Below, piece after piece: positions 51,941 through 60,259 of a stretch of DNA of 64,000 nucleotides. Position 1 is the first letter of the stretch; each line of letters opens with the position of its first letter. The stretch lies in contig JBBAAR010000003.1 of assembly GCA_041658185.1 (NCBI GenBank), positions 62,001 to 126,000 on the forward strand, written 5' to 3'. The DNA comes from UBA8919 sp041658185 (GTDB lineage: Bacteria > Elusimicrobiota > UBA8919). The notes under the pieces are model-generated. The model was given only the letters and a program-made list of their open reading frames with translations, did no database searches and was not told where the DNA came from. The translations under genes were made by a program, and so were the position numbers.

Positions 51941-53266
51941 TTACAGCCGGGCTAACCCGTGCTCTTTGAGTCTCGTTTGAAGTTCAAGATAATTATTTAT
52001 TATACGGTCATTGCTGAAACTTTTTCCCCATGGCGTCCGTTTTTCATATTCAAAAGTAAGAGTGGGAAATTCATTTTCATATCTTCCGTACATATGCATC
52101 GTTTTTGACCAGTCGGCAGTTACATTTTTAATTCCGAATTTTTTCGGATTGTTGTATAATTCGGTTCCGGGTCTTACGGTCAGCAGAGATAAATATACCA
52201 AATCAGGAGAGGTTTCTTTTATGAACGACCATGTTTGTTCAACAATATCATCGGGCTCCGCCGGTAAACCTATAATCATATATACTCTGCATTCAATATC
52301 ATTTTCTTTCATTAATCTTATAGAGTTTTTTGCTTTATTTATATCAATTTTCTTGTTTATAATATCAAGTGATTTTTGAAAAACACTTTCAACGCCAAAA
52401 CACATTACCGCACAACCCGCCTCTTTTGTCATCTTGGCTATTTCCGGCGTGATTCCGTCAACCCTGCACTGTGCCTTCCAGATAATTCCTGTTTTGCCGA
52501 TTGCCTCTAAATGAGCAGCAGCTTTTTTAGGGTTTGGCGGGATTGCTATTTCATCAAGTAAACTTATGGCTTTAATGCCGTAAGTTTTTTTTAGATATTC
52601 AATTTCGTCCGTTATAAGTTCCGGGTTTCTGTACCGTATGCCCGGGGCATATTCTTTGATTTGTGGCATGGCGCAGAAATAGCAGCCGTAAGGACAACCC
52701 CTGCTGAATATAACGGTTGTGCTTAAAAGTTCGCCGTATTCTTTTTTTATTTTCATTGCCAGCAAACCTTTTCTTGCTATAGTGGATTCAGGCAGATATT
52801 TTCTTAAAGGGAAGTGATAGCGGTTAATATCAATGATTGTTTTCTGTTTGTACATTTTTTTGAGGTCATTAGTTATCATGTCTTTTACCGCTTGAACGAT
52901 GGTTTCCTCGCCGTCACCGATAATAAGACAATCAAATGTTTTTAGACACTCCTCCTGAAATACGGCGGCGTGTGGTCCTCCGGCTATGTGTTTCGCTTTT
53001 GGGTAACGCTCCCGTAAATTTTTTACGATAGATAACTGTTCGTCGTAATCCAGTGTGTAGACGGAGTGAAGATATACATCGCATTCGGGAATATGATAAA
53101 TAGCAAACTCTTTTTTTATTCCGCGTAAATCTATAATGGAAAGGTCAACGCCGTTTCCGAAATGATGTTCTATAACAGTTAAAATCTGAAAGTGGGTATG
53201 CGGGTCACCCCTGAAAGGATCGTGTAAATATTCACTGCTCGGGAAAATAAATCCGATTTTTAACAT
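51941..53266 (-). CDS. B12-binding-domain radical SAM protein
   Basis: A 441-residue protein. The N-terminal domain includes DPHTHFQILTVIEHHFGNGVDLSIIDL and HIAGGPHAAVFQEECL (about 93-108), with DCLIIGDGEETIV. The radical SAM motif is FSRGCPYGCYFC (C191, C195, C198), followed by LLDEIAIPPNPK and MCFGVESVFQKSL. Its cobalamin domain is more divergent than in the neighbouring paralogues, and the start overlaps the Nudix gene by 7 bp. It opens the run of radical SAM genes that follows the nucleotide-sugar cassette. Confidence 0.83.
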   Translation of the reverse strand: MLKIGFIFPSSEYLHDPFRGDPHTHFQILTVIEHHFGNGVDLSIIDLRGIKKEFAIYHIPECDVYLHSVYTLDYDEQLSIVKNLRERYPKAKHIAGGPHAAVFQEECLKTFDCLIIGDGEETIVQAVKDMITNDLKKMYKQKTIIDINRYHFPLRKYLPESTIARKGLLAMKIKKEYGELLSTTVIFSRGCPYGCYFCAMPQIKEYAPGIRYRNPELITDEIEYLKKTYGIKAISLLDEIAIPPNPKKAAAHLEAIGKTGIIWKAQCRVDGITPEIAKMTKEAGCAVMCFGVESVFQKSLDIINKKIDINKAKNSIRLMKENDIECRVYMIIGLPAEPDDIVEQTWSFIKETSPDLVYLSLLTVRPGTELYNNPKKFGIKNVTADWSKTMHMYGRYENEFPTLTFEYEKRTPWGKSFSNDRIINNYLELQTRLKEHGLARL

Positions 53267-53835
53267 AGTTCTATCTTTACCAGCGTCAGTGCCGTAATAG
53301 TTCCCATTGAAATAATATCTTTCTTTTTTACAGCGTTTACTATTTCCTTTTCAGTCATCAAAATTATTTCCATTTCTTCAAGATCGCCAGATTCCGGTTT
53401 TTTTATTTGTTTTGCATTATCCGCGAAAAAAAAATTGACTTTACTGCAACCGTAATTTATGTGAGAAATTAATCTGCCAAGGTTTTTCCATTTTTCAGAC
53501 GCATAGCCGGTTTCTTCCAACAATTCCCGTTTTGCGGTTTGAATAGGTTTTTCACCGGATTCAATCATTCCTGCCGGCAATACCATGCTGACCCTTGCAA
53601 AACCGTGTCTATATTGCTTGCACATAACTATTTTGTTCTTATTGGTTCGTGCTACTATGACAACCGATTCCGGCATTTGTATCCGGTAGTAATCATCTAT
53701 AATTTTACCGTCGGGTAATTTTATGCGTTGAACAGAAATTTTGAAGCGGTCTTGTTTTGCGATAAAAACATCATTGCTTTCCAATACTTTCCAGTGAATA
53801 TATTTATTAATAGTTAGATTTTTATGGTTTTTCAT
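53260..53835 (-). CDS. Nudix hydrolase (ADP-ribose/NDP-sugar pyrophosphatase-like)
   Basis: A 191-residue protein with a complete Nudix box: GMIESGEKPIQTAKRELLEETGY, fitting G-x5-E-x7-R-E-x-x-E-E-x-G. The N-terminal strands (DRFKISVQRIKLPDGKIIDDYYRIQ) match ADP-ribose pyrophosphatase-like enzymes that cleave nucleoside-diphosphate sugars. In this setting it could remove unwanted or dead-end NDP-sugars, or release a sugar phosphate in the pathway (inference). It is coupled by a 4-bp overlap to the epimerase gene upstream. Confidence 0.87.
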   Translation of the reverse strand: MKNHKNLTINKYIHWKVLESNDVFIAKQDRFKISVQRIKLPDGKIIDDYYRIQMPESVVIVARTNKNKIVMCKQYRHGFARVSMVLPAGMIESGEKPIQTAKRELLEETGYASEKWKNLGRLISHINYGCSKVNFFFADNAKQIKKPESGDLEEMEIILMTEKEIVNAVKKKDIISMGTITALTLVKIELC

Positions 53836-54791
53836 AAAATTTTATTATGATTTTTGTACCAGTTTATCGTTTTCATTATTCCGTCATCTAATGATATTTT
53901 AGGTGTCCAGCCGAGTAATTTTTTCGCTTTTGTCGTATCAAGACACAGTTTTGTTTTAATTGTCGGTTTTGTCAAATCATATTCTATAGAAACATTTTTA
54001 CCCGAGTATTTAATAATTTTTTTGACAAGATTGCTTATAGAAATAGAACTTCCATAGCCAACATTAAACAATTCAAATTTATTTTTTTGTTTCTCAATTG
54101 CAAGTTTTACAAAATCAACAAGGTCAGAAACATACAACAAATCCCGCTCTTCATTTCCTTCGCCCCAAATAATAATTTTTTCACCTTCCTTTGCAGTCAT
54201 AACTTTTGTAATTGTCGCACCAAAAACATGCGATTTTTCCAAATCAAATTTATCGTGCGACCCGTAAATATTTGAGTGTCTTATAACTGTAAAATTTGTT
54301 TCTCCTATTCTGGAATAAAATTCACACATTTTTTCATTATATATTTTCATCCAAGCTCCGCCAAAATAACTCGGGTAAATTTCATTGTTTGCATCAAAAT
54401 CCGTTTCTTTAACGGGTGTATCGTTTGACTGGTACATAGTTGTACAACTGAAAAATATAACGTTTGATACTTTGTGATCAAACGCTGCCCGAAAAATAAG
54501 AGCGTTTATAACGGTATTGTCGGTAACATGATAATATGGTTTGTTAATTATATCGTTTGCTCCGGACGTTGTAGCGGCTGCTTGAATAATAATATCCATT
54601 CCTTTTATTACATTATTTACATCATTTTTATCGGTAAGATCTGTTTTAATCATTTTAATTTTTTTATTATTTAGCGGTTCGGATTTACAATAAGTTCCAT
54701 AAATTTCCAAATCGTCATTTTCAGATAATGATTCAGCAATGTTTCTGCCGATAAAACCCGTGCTTCCGCAGACAAGAATTTTCTTTTTCAT
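53832..54791 (-). CDS. Divergent sugar-nucleotide epimerase homologue lacking canonical YxxxK
   Basis: A 319-residue extended SDR related to GDP-fucose synthase: ILVCGSTGFIGRNIAESL binds NAD(P), and EKSHVFGA keeps the epimerase His. The catalytic segment reads SYFGGAWMK (Y142 to K149), so Tyr and Lys are seven positions apart rather than four; aligned on the Lys, the Tyr position holds Gly. The Ser/Cys strand is FFSCTTMYQ in place of the usual SSCIYP. It is clearly paralogous to the next gene. It may have a changed mechanism or act as a partner of a catalytically complete epimerase. Confidence 0.75.
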   Translation of the reverse strand: MKKKILVCGSTGFIGRNIAESLSENDDLEIYGTYCKSEPLNNKKIKMIKTDLTDKNDVNNVIKGMDIIIQAAATTSGANDIINKPYYHVTDNTVINALIFRAAFDHKVSNVIFFSCTTMYQSNDTPVKETDFDANNEIYPSYFGGAWMKIYNEKMCEFYSRIGETNFTVIRHSNIYGSHDKFDLEKSHVFGATITKVMTAKEGEKIIIWGEGNEERDLLYVSDLVDFVKLAIEKQKNKFELFNVGYGSSISISNLVKKIIKYSGKNVSIEYDLTKPTIKTKLCLDTTKAKKLLGWTPKISLDDGIMKTINWYKNHNKIL

Positions 54792-55765
54792 TTTTTCCAG
54801 TTATCTTTGTTTTTGATGTACCATTCAACTGTTTTTTTAATTCCTGCTTCTATGGTATTTTGCGGCTGCCATCCGATAATCTTTCTTATTTTGGAAATAT
54901 CCAATGCCCGGAATTTAATAGTGGTCGGTTTGCTTAAGTCATAATTAATTTTTGACGGTTTATGCCCCGCGTATTTTAATGCCCAGTTCACTACTTCGCC
55001 GACGGTAGTTTTTAATCCGGAACCTATATTGAAAATTTCAAATTTTATATTTTTATTATCAAGCATCATCAGAATTGCTTTTGCAAAATCTTCGCAGTAG
55101 ATAACATCCCTTGTCACGTCGGGGCTTCCCCACACCTCAAAAGGATCCATTTTATCAGTCGCTTTTTTGATAATTGCAGGAATAAAATAAGACCTTTCAG
55201 GACTAAAATTTGCGTAGGGTCCGAAAATATTTGCTGCCCTTACAATGATAGTTTCCATTCCTGTCTTATCGTGCCAGAACTGACAGAGTTTCTCAATAAA
55301 TCTTGATATCCATGCAACTCCGAAATATGCGGAGTGCGGGTTTTTATTCATATCAATTTCATCTTCTCTGATGTAACCCTCAAATTCCTGATAAACGGTT
55401 GCCGTGCCGATGTAGATAACCCGTTTTACGTTTTCAAAATAAAATGCCTCAAGCATTTGTGAGTTCATTATAATATTATCGTTTATGAATCTCCACGGTT
55501 CTGAAGTCATAATTTTTGAGCCGCCGGAATGGGATGCCGCCATAATTGCACAGTCGCAACCCTTAACCATTCTCCTGCAATCATCAGATATCCGCAAATC
55601 ACCGTTGACATATTCAATTCTATTATGATTAATAAAAGGTTTTATATGTCTGTAAACTGCCCGTATTTTTGTTTTCGGATAATTTGACAAAATGTATTCC
55701 GTAATTGCCGCCCCTACGGAACCCGTTGCCCCTGCCAAAAAAACCAGTTTATTATCCAGATACAT
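54788..55765 (-). CDS. Divergent sugar-nucleotide epimerase homologue lacking canonical YxxxK (paralogue)
   Basis: A 325-residue extended SDR: FLAGATGSVGAAITEYIL for cofactor binding. The usual Y-x-x-x-K segment is AYFGVAWISR (147-155); aligned to the canonical site, Tyr is Val150 and Lys is Ser154. The conserved epimerase Cys is replaced by Thr (IGTATVYQ) and the His by Tyr (ERSYFIPA). It shares YFG(G/V)AW and the Y-Q ending with the downstream paralogue, so both form a distinct pair. A non-catalytic or altered catalytic role is possible. It shares one base with the HAD gene and overlaps the paralogue by 4 bp. Confidence 0.75.
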   Translation of the reverse strand: MYLDNKLVFLAGATGSVGAAITEYILSNYPKTKIRAVYRHIKPFINHNRIEYVNGDLRISDDCRRMVKGCDCAIMAASHSGGSKIMTSEPWRFINDNIIMNSQMLEAFYFENVKRVIYIGTATVYQEFEGYIREDEIDMNKNPHSAYFGVAWISRFIEKLCQFWHDKTGMETIIVRAANIFGPYANFSPERSYFIPAIIKKATDKMDPFEVWGSPDVTRDVIYCEDFAKAILMMLDNKNIKFEIFNIGSGLKTTVGEVVNWALKYAGHKPSKINYDLSKPTTIKFRALDISKIRKIIGWQPQNTIEAGIKKTVEWYIKNKDNWKK

Positions 55766-56409
55766 TATCTTTCTCCGTCCATTATTTTTTTTAATTCCGT
55801 TAATTTATCAATTATTGCATCTGCTTTTTTAAGGTATTTTTTATCAAGCGTTGAACAAACTGCCACACAGTCTATCCCCGCCCTTTTTGCCGACTCAATG
55901 CCCAGCGGAGCGTTTTCAACCGCTAAACACTGGGAAGGTTTTATAAAAAGTTTTTTTGCGGCGGTTAAATACGGGTCCGGTTCAGGCTTGCATTTTTTAA
56001 TTTTATCGCCGGTTATAACGACATCGAAACATTTTAATAATTCCGTTTTTAGCGAATTTGAAATTCTCCCATAACTTCCGCCGGTTACCAGTCCCAAAAG
56101 ACAGCCTTTTTTTTTCAAGAACGGAATAAGCCGTTTTACTCCGGAATATAATTTGAACGAATTATTCTTTGCGTAATGTTCTTCTTTTGATTTTACTAAT
56201 TCCTCTATCATAACGTTATTTTTGTGATTATTTTTTAGAAAATGTTCCGCAATTTTTTTTGCGCTCATTCCTTCCAGCAGAAAATATTCTGTTTTATCTA
56301 CCGGTATGTTATATCTGGAAAACGCGTATTTCCATGCACGGTAGTTGTCTTCCATAGTTTTACCTATAACACCGTCAAAGTCAAAAAAAACAGCTTTATA
56401 TTTTTTCAT
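55765..56409 (-). CDS. HAD-superfamily phosphatase/phosphomutase (beta-phosphoglucomutase-like)
   Basis: A 214-residue HAD protein: AVFFDFDGVIGKTMEDNY (motif I, catalytic DxD), LVTGGSY (motif II), and the Lys/Asp pair in KCKPEPDPYLTA with AVENAPLGIESAKRAGI (motifs III-IV). A helical cap lies between motifs I and II. It would remove phosphate from a sugar phosphate or shift it between positions. The start codon follows a GAGCGAAGCGA stretch, reminiscent of dispersed-element sequence, rather than a Shine-Dalgarno. Its place after the UxaA-type gene suggests that it acts on the same sugar acid or phosphate. Confidence 0.87.
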   Translation of the reverse strand: MKKYKAVFFDFDGVIGKTMEDNYRAWKYAFSRYNIPVDKTEYFLLEGMSAKKIAEHFLKNNHKNNVMIEELVKSKEEHYAKNNSFKLYSGVKRLIPFLKKKGCLLGLVTGGSYGRISNSLKTELLKCFDVVITGDKIKKCKPEPDPYLTAAKKLFIKPSQCLAVENAPLGIESAKRAGIDCVAVCSTLDKKYLKKADAIIDKLTELKKIMDGER

Positions 56410-56418
56410 TCGCTTCGC

Positions 56419-57975
56419 TCACAAAGATAATTTTCCGGCTGTCCATATTTGAAACGACCTTTTTTTCCAAAATTCCGCGCGGGTTTTTTTACCGGAGGCA
56501 ACATCTGTTACCATGTCAAGCAATTCGTTGCTTAAATCTTCCTGCGAAATATTTTTGTCCAGTAATTGGCCCGCGTTAAAATCAATGTCGTCTTTCATTT
56601 TTTTGTAGGTTTCCGTTCTCGTTGAAATTTTTATTACCGGAACTATTAAATTGCCTTCGGTGGCACCCATGCCCGTTGAGAAAAGGATCATATTGGCGCC
56701 GGAAGCCGCTATGCCGGTCATTGATTCTAAATCATTGCCCGGTCCGTTCATTATGTTTAAACCTTTTTTTTTAATAAGTTTTGCATAATCTAAAAAATCC
56801 ACGATTTTGGTTTCCCCGCCTTTTAATATCGCACCCAAACTTTTAAGGGTAGGATTTACCAAACCGCCCTTTTCGTTACCGGGCACGAAATTACCTTCCA
56901 TAGATATATTGAGTTTTTTTGCCAGATTTTTGTAGTAAGCCAGACCGTTAATAAATTTTTTTGCTACCTCTTTTGATGTCATTCTTTTTATTAAATTTAT
57001 TTCTGCACCCATCATTTCTGGAATTTCAGAAAGAATTGCTGAACCACCTGCACCTATTATTTTATCAACGGTTTTTCCTATCAGAGGATTTGCCGTAATT
57101 CCGGAAAACGAGTCGGAAGCCCCGCATTCAGTTCCGACTACGAGATGTTTTATCGGAACTTTTTTTCTTTTGATATTATTGACTTCTTTTAATCTTTTGA
57201 GTATTATTTCTTTACTTTTTAGTATTGTTTTTCCGGTGCCGCCGGAATCCTGAATGCTTACGAAATCAACCGGTTTTTCATATTTTTTTAAGTTGCCTAA
57301 ATATTTTTGTACCACTTTTCTGTTTGTTTTTTCACATCCCAAATCAATTACAATCGCTCCCCCGACATTCGGGTGAATGATTGTGTTCTTTAATGTAAGA
57401 AGCAATCTGTCTATAATGTCACCGTCGTTACATCCGCAGCCCTCAGTATGCGTCGCCGCTACAAAACCGTCTATATTTCTATATTTTTTTTTCAGCGATT
57501 TGTCATTATCCATAGCGTCCGCAATTTTTGCAGCCGTATCACTTGCACACAATGATGTGGGCACTATGGCAAAAAAATTACGCGTTCCGATGCGTCCGTC
57601 CGTCCGCTTATAACCCAAAAATGTTTTACCGGATATATTTTTTTTAGCAGAATTTTCAGCAAATATTATTTTATTTTTAAAGATTTCCTCTATTGCTTTT
57701 TCATAATTTATCGTATATTCCCGGATATTTTCTCTGCCGATTATTTGTCCTTTTTTTATCCCTTTTGATATTCCGAAGATATAACCGTACTGTCTAACCT
57801 CTTCTCCGGTTTTTATGTTCTTTAAGGCAAATCTGTGTCCCTGCGGAATAAGACCGGAAATTTTTATAGTATCAATTAAATATTTTAGCGTTGTTCCTTT
57901 CTTTATATTTTTTTTTGCTATTGCAATATTGTCTTTTTCTGACATTACAATGGCAATTTTTTTAAGGTCTGTCAT
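56419..57975 (-). CDS. UxaA-family dehydratase (altronate/galactarate dehydratase-like)
   Basis: A 518-residue, full-length two-domain UxaA protein. The N-terminal SAF-like domain (DNIAIAKKNIKKGTTL, PQGHRFALKNIKTGEEVRQYG) is followed by the catalytic part: GYKRTDGRIGTRN, THTEGCGCNDGD, GTECGASDSFSGITANPLIGK and SEIPEMMGAE, in the order of altronate dehydratases. The C-terminal MNGPGNDLESMTG departs from the usual M-D-T-P-G-x-D-x. Known members dehydrate sugar acids. In a nucleotide-sugar cassette it more likely dehydrates a sugar-acid intermediate for glycan use than for catabolism (inference). It overlaps the upstream gene by 4 bp. Confidence 0.87.
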   Translation of the reverse strand: MTDLKKIAIVMSEKDNIAIAKKNIKKGTTLKYLIDTIKISGLIPQGHRFALKNIKTGEEVRQYGYIFGISKGIKKGQIIGRENIREYTINYEKAIEEIFKNKIIFAENSAKKNISGKTFLGYKRTDGRIGTRNFFAIVPTSLCASDTAAKIADAMDNDKSLKKKYRNIDGFVAATHTEGCGCNDGDIIDRLLLTLKNTIIHPNVGGAIVIDLGCEKTNRKVVQKYLGNLKKYEKPVDFVSIQDSGGTGKTILKSKEIILKRLKEVNNIKRKKVPIKHLVVGTECGASDSFSGITANPLIGKTVDKIIGAGGSAILSEIPEMMGAEINLIKRMTSKEVAKKFINGLAYYKNLAKKLNISMEGNFVPGNEKGGLVNPTLKSLGAILKGGETKIVDFLDYAKLIKKKGLNIMNGPGNDLESMTGIAASGANMILFSTGMGATEGNLIVPVIKISTRTETYKKMKDDIDFNAGQLLDKNISQEDLSNELLDMVTDVASGKKTRAEFWKKRSFQIWTAGKLSL

Positions 57976-59708
57976 ATGTTGTATTTATCTTTTGATATTG
58001 TTTTTAATAAAACAGTTTTTTCCGAGATATGTATTTCTTTTATGCTTGGCAAGGTGTCCGATTTCTGAGTGTCTGCGGTATTCAACAAAATGTTGTTTTC
58101 TTTATCCATGAGATTGCCGTTGCAGGACGTGTAAAGGCAGTTCTCTTTTATATTAAAATATTTTTGGAAATCATGATTGTTTGGAAAAACCTCAAATGAA
58201 ACTATAAATCTGCCGCCGTTGTGAGTATATTTTTCATAGCAGTTTGACTCTTCAAAATTAAAATATCCGTAATTTTCAAGATTCTGCGTCTGCATTTCTG
58301 TTACGCCTTCGTATCCGGCCGCCTGCCTGCCGTATTTGTCCTCTAACCGAAGCAGGTCTGTTTTTATCGGCGGCGATTCTATTTCAAGTATAAAAAGTCC
58401 ATCGTCGGATAAAACCTTAGTAAAATGAAATACGCCGTTCTCTATTATGATGGCATCCCCGCCTTTCAGGTAATTTCTTGAGGAAAACGTGTTGCTCATT
58501 GCCCTACCGGATAAAATAATAAGGGATGTTTTTTTTTGAGGGTGGCAGTGCATGGATGTTGAATTGCCTTTTTTTATGTATAAGAGCCACGCGGAAGTTT
58601 TTTCGTTTTCAAATACAAGGAACTCGTATCCCCACGGTTTTATAACCACCTTGTTTTTGTAATTATCCGGTTGGATATTGACCGAGATGTTTTTGTCCGG
58701 CGATTTTAATTTATTTATTGCGGCAATATCTTTTTCGCATATCTTTATGTTGCATATTTTGGAAATACGCACCTCTTTTTTTTCCATCTCGGTAAGATAA
58801 GAGTTATAGGAAATTTTTAGTCCTCCGGCAAGTCCCGTTTTTGCCGACCATCCAAAGCTTTTTATTTTTGATATATTTAAAAGTTTTCTGGCGACACCGT
58901 CAGGTTTTGTCTTGTCAAAAATAATTTTTCCTTTGTAACCTACGACTTTTTTTACCGTTTCAGTTAATTCCAGAATTGAAGTTGCCTTGCCTGTGCCTGC
59001 GTTAAAATAATCTCCGCCGGTGCAATTGTTTATTAAAAAAATGCAGGCATCCGCGAGATCATCTACGAATAGAAAATCTCTGACCGGACTTCCCGTGCCC
59101 CAGATGGTGACTTCGTTTAAACCGGATGTTTTTGCCTCATGAAATTTTTTTATCAAAGATGGAAGGACCTGCGCATTTAGTATGTCGTAGTGCTGATGAG
59201 GTCCATAAACATTCGGCGGGATAACAACTATGAAATCCGTTCCGTACTGGCGGTTATATGATTCGCACATTTTCACGCCCGCAATTTTTGCTATGGCGAA
59301 AGGTTCACAAGTCGTCTCCAGAGGACCGGTTAATAAATCTTCTTCTTTAGCGGAATCTTGAAAATTTTTCGGGTAAGCGTCGGCGGAACTCAAAAAAAGA
59401 AGTTTGTTAACTTCATTCAGAAAAGAATGGTGGATTACATTGCTCTGTATCATTATGTTCTCATAAATAAAATCGGCTCGATAGGTATTATTTGCATAAA
59501 CGCCGCCGACTTTTGCCGCCGCGAGAATCACGTAAACCGGTTTTTCCTTCTCAAAAAATGCTTTTACCTGATATTGATCGCATAAGTCCAGTTCGGAGTG
59601 CTCTTTTGTTATGATATTTAGATAACCGTCTTTTATAAGGCGGCGGAGTATAGCGGAACCGATAAGTCCTTTATGACCCGCTAAATATATTTTATCGTTT
59701 CTATCCAT
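57972..59708 (-). CDS. GDP-fucose-synthase homologue with substituted active site, fused to a cupin domain
   Basis: A 578-residue fusion. Residues 1-310 match GDP-L-fucose synthase very closely (YLAGHKGLIGSAILRRL, SYNRQYG, KPDGVARKLL). By alignment to E. coli Fcl, Ser107 and Lys140 are kept (S108, K141), but Cys109 is D110, Tyr136 is F137 (EPFAIAK) and His179 is Q180. So the epimerase acid/base and the SDR tyrosine are lost. Residues about 350-470 form a cupin (KPWGYEF, STSMHCHPQKKT); the last ~100 residues are unfamiliar. It may bind rather than convert a GDP-sugar, or catalyse a different step. Confidence 0.82.
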   Translation of the reverse strand: MDRNDKIYLAGHKGLIGSAILRRLIKDGYLNIITKEHSELDLCDQYQVKAFFEKEKPVYVILAAAKVGGVYANNTYRADFIYENIMIQSNVIHHSFLNEVNKLLFLSSADAYPKNFQDSAKEEDLLTGPLETTCEPFAIAKIAGVKMCESYNRQYGTDFIVVIPPNVYGPHQHYDILNAQVLPSLIKKFHEAKTSGLNEVTIWGTGSPVRDFLFVDDLADACIFLINNCTGGDYFNAGTGKATSILELTETVKKVVGYKGKIIFDKTKPDGVARKLLNISKIKSFGWSAKTGLAGGLKISYNSYLTEMEKKEVRISKICNIKICEKDIAAINKLKSPDKNISVNIQPDNYKNKVVIKPWGYEFLVFENEKTSAWLLYIKKGNSTSMHCHPQKKTSLIILSGRAMSNTFSSRNYLKGGDAIIIENGVFHFTKVLSDDGLFILEIESPPIKTDLLRLEDKYGRQAAGYEGVTEMQTQNLENYGYFNFEESNCYEKYTHNGGRFIVSFEVFPNNHDFQKYFNIKENCLYTSCNGNLMDKENNILLNTADTQKSDTLPSIKEIHISEKTVLLKTISKDKYNI

Positions 59709-59717
59709 TTTGATTTT

Positions 59718-60230
59718 TTATCCGGCTGGAAATTTTTTTAACGTTTCCCTCATCCAGTCGCCGTTATATTTGTAGTGAGGAGACGAAATTATGTTGCCGT
59801 CGACAACTACGGGTGCGTCAACATATTCCGCACCTGCGTTAATTATGTCGTCTTTAATTCCTATATAGCCGGAAATTTTTTTTCCTTTAACTATTCCCGC
59901 TGAAATAAGAATCCATGGTCCGTGGCAGATTGTAGAAATTATTTTTTTTTTCTCATACATTGCTTTTACAAAATCCAGAACTTCCTTGATCTGTCTTACC
60001 CTGTCAGGCGCTTCATGTCCGCCGGGCAGAACGACTAAATCATAATCCGATTCCTTAAGTTCCGTTACATCAACGGTAGGATTAACAGGCAACCCGTATT
60101 TTCCTTTTATCGCCGCCTTACCCTTTACCGCTACATCAACCGTAAATCCGGCTTCCTGCAGACGGTAAAATGGGTAAATAAATTCTTCGTCCTGAAAATT
60201 AGGTCCTGTTATAATTACCGCTCGTTTCAT
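59718..60230 (-). CDS. DJ-1/PfpI-family protein
   Basis: 170 residues from the ATG at 60230, which has a strong Shine-Dalgarno (GGAGG, six bases upstream); a longer frame from 60338 would overlap the preceding gene and has no such site. C102-H103 in STICHGPWILISAG form the nucleophile elbow, with E16 as the partner acid; KDDIINAGAEYVDAPVVVDGN is a PfpI/YhbO signature. The family includes protein/nucleic-acid deglycase, glyoxalase-like and amidase-like enzymes. In this cassette it could protect against reactive carbonyls from the ThDP and dehydratase steps, or act on a sugar intermediate (inference). Confidence 0.87.
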   Translation of the reverse strand: MKRAVIITGPNFQDEEFIYPFYRLQEAGFTVDVAVKGKAAIKGKYGLPVNPTVDVTELKESDYDLVVLPGGHEAPDRVRQIKEVLDFVKAMYEKKKIISTICHGPWILISAGIVKGKKISGYIGIKDDIINAGAEYVDAPVVVDGNIISSPHYKYNGDWMRETLKKFPAG

Positions 60231-60259
60231 CTGTCCCTCCATTTCGCTGTGCTCAATTT

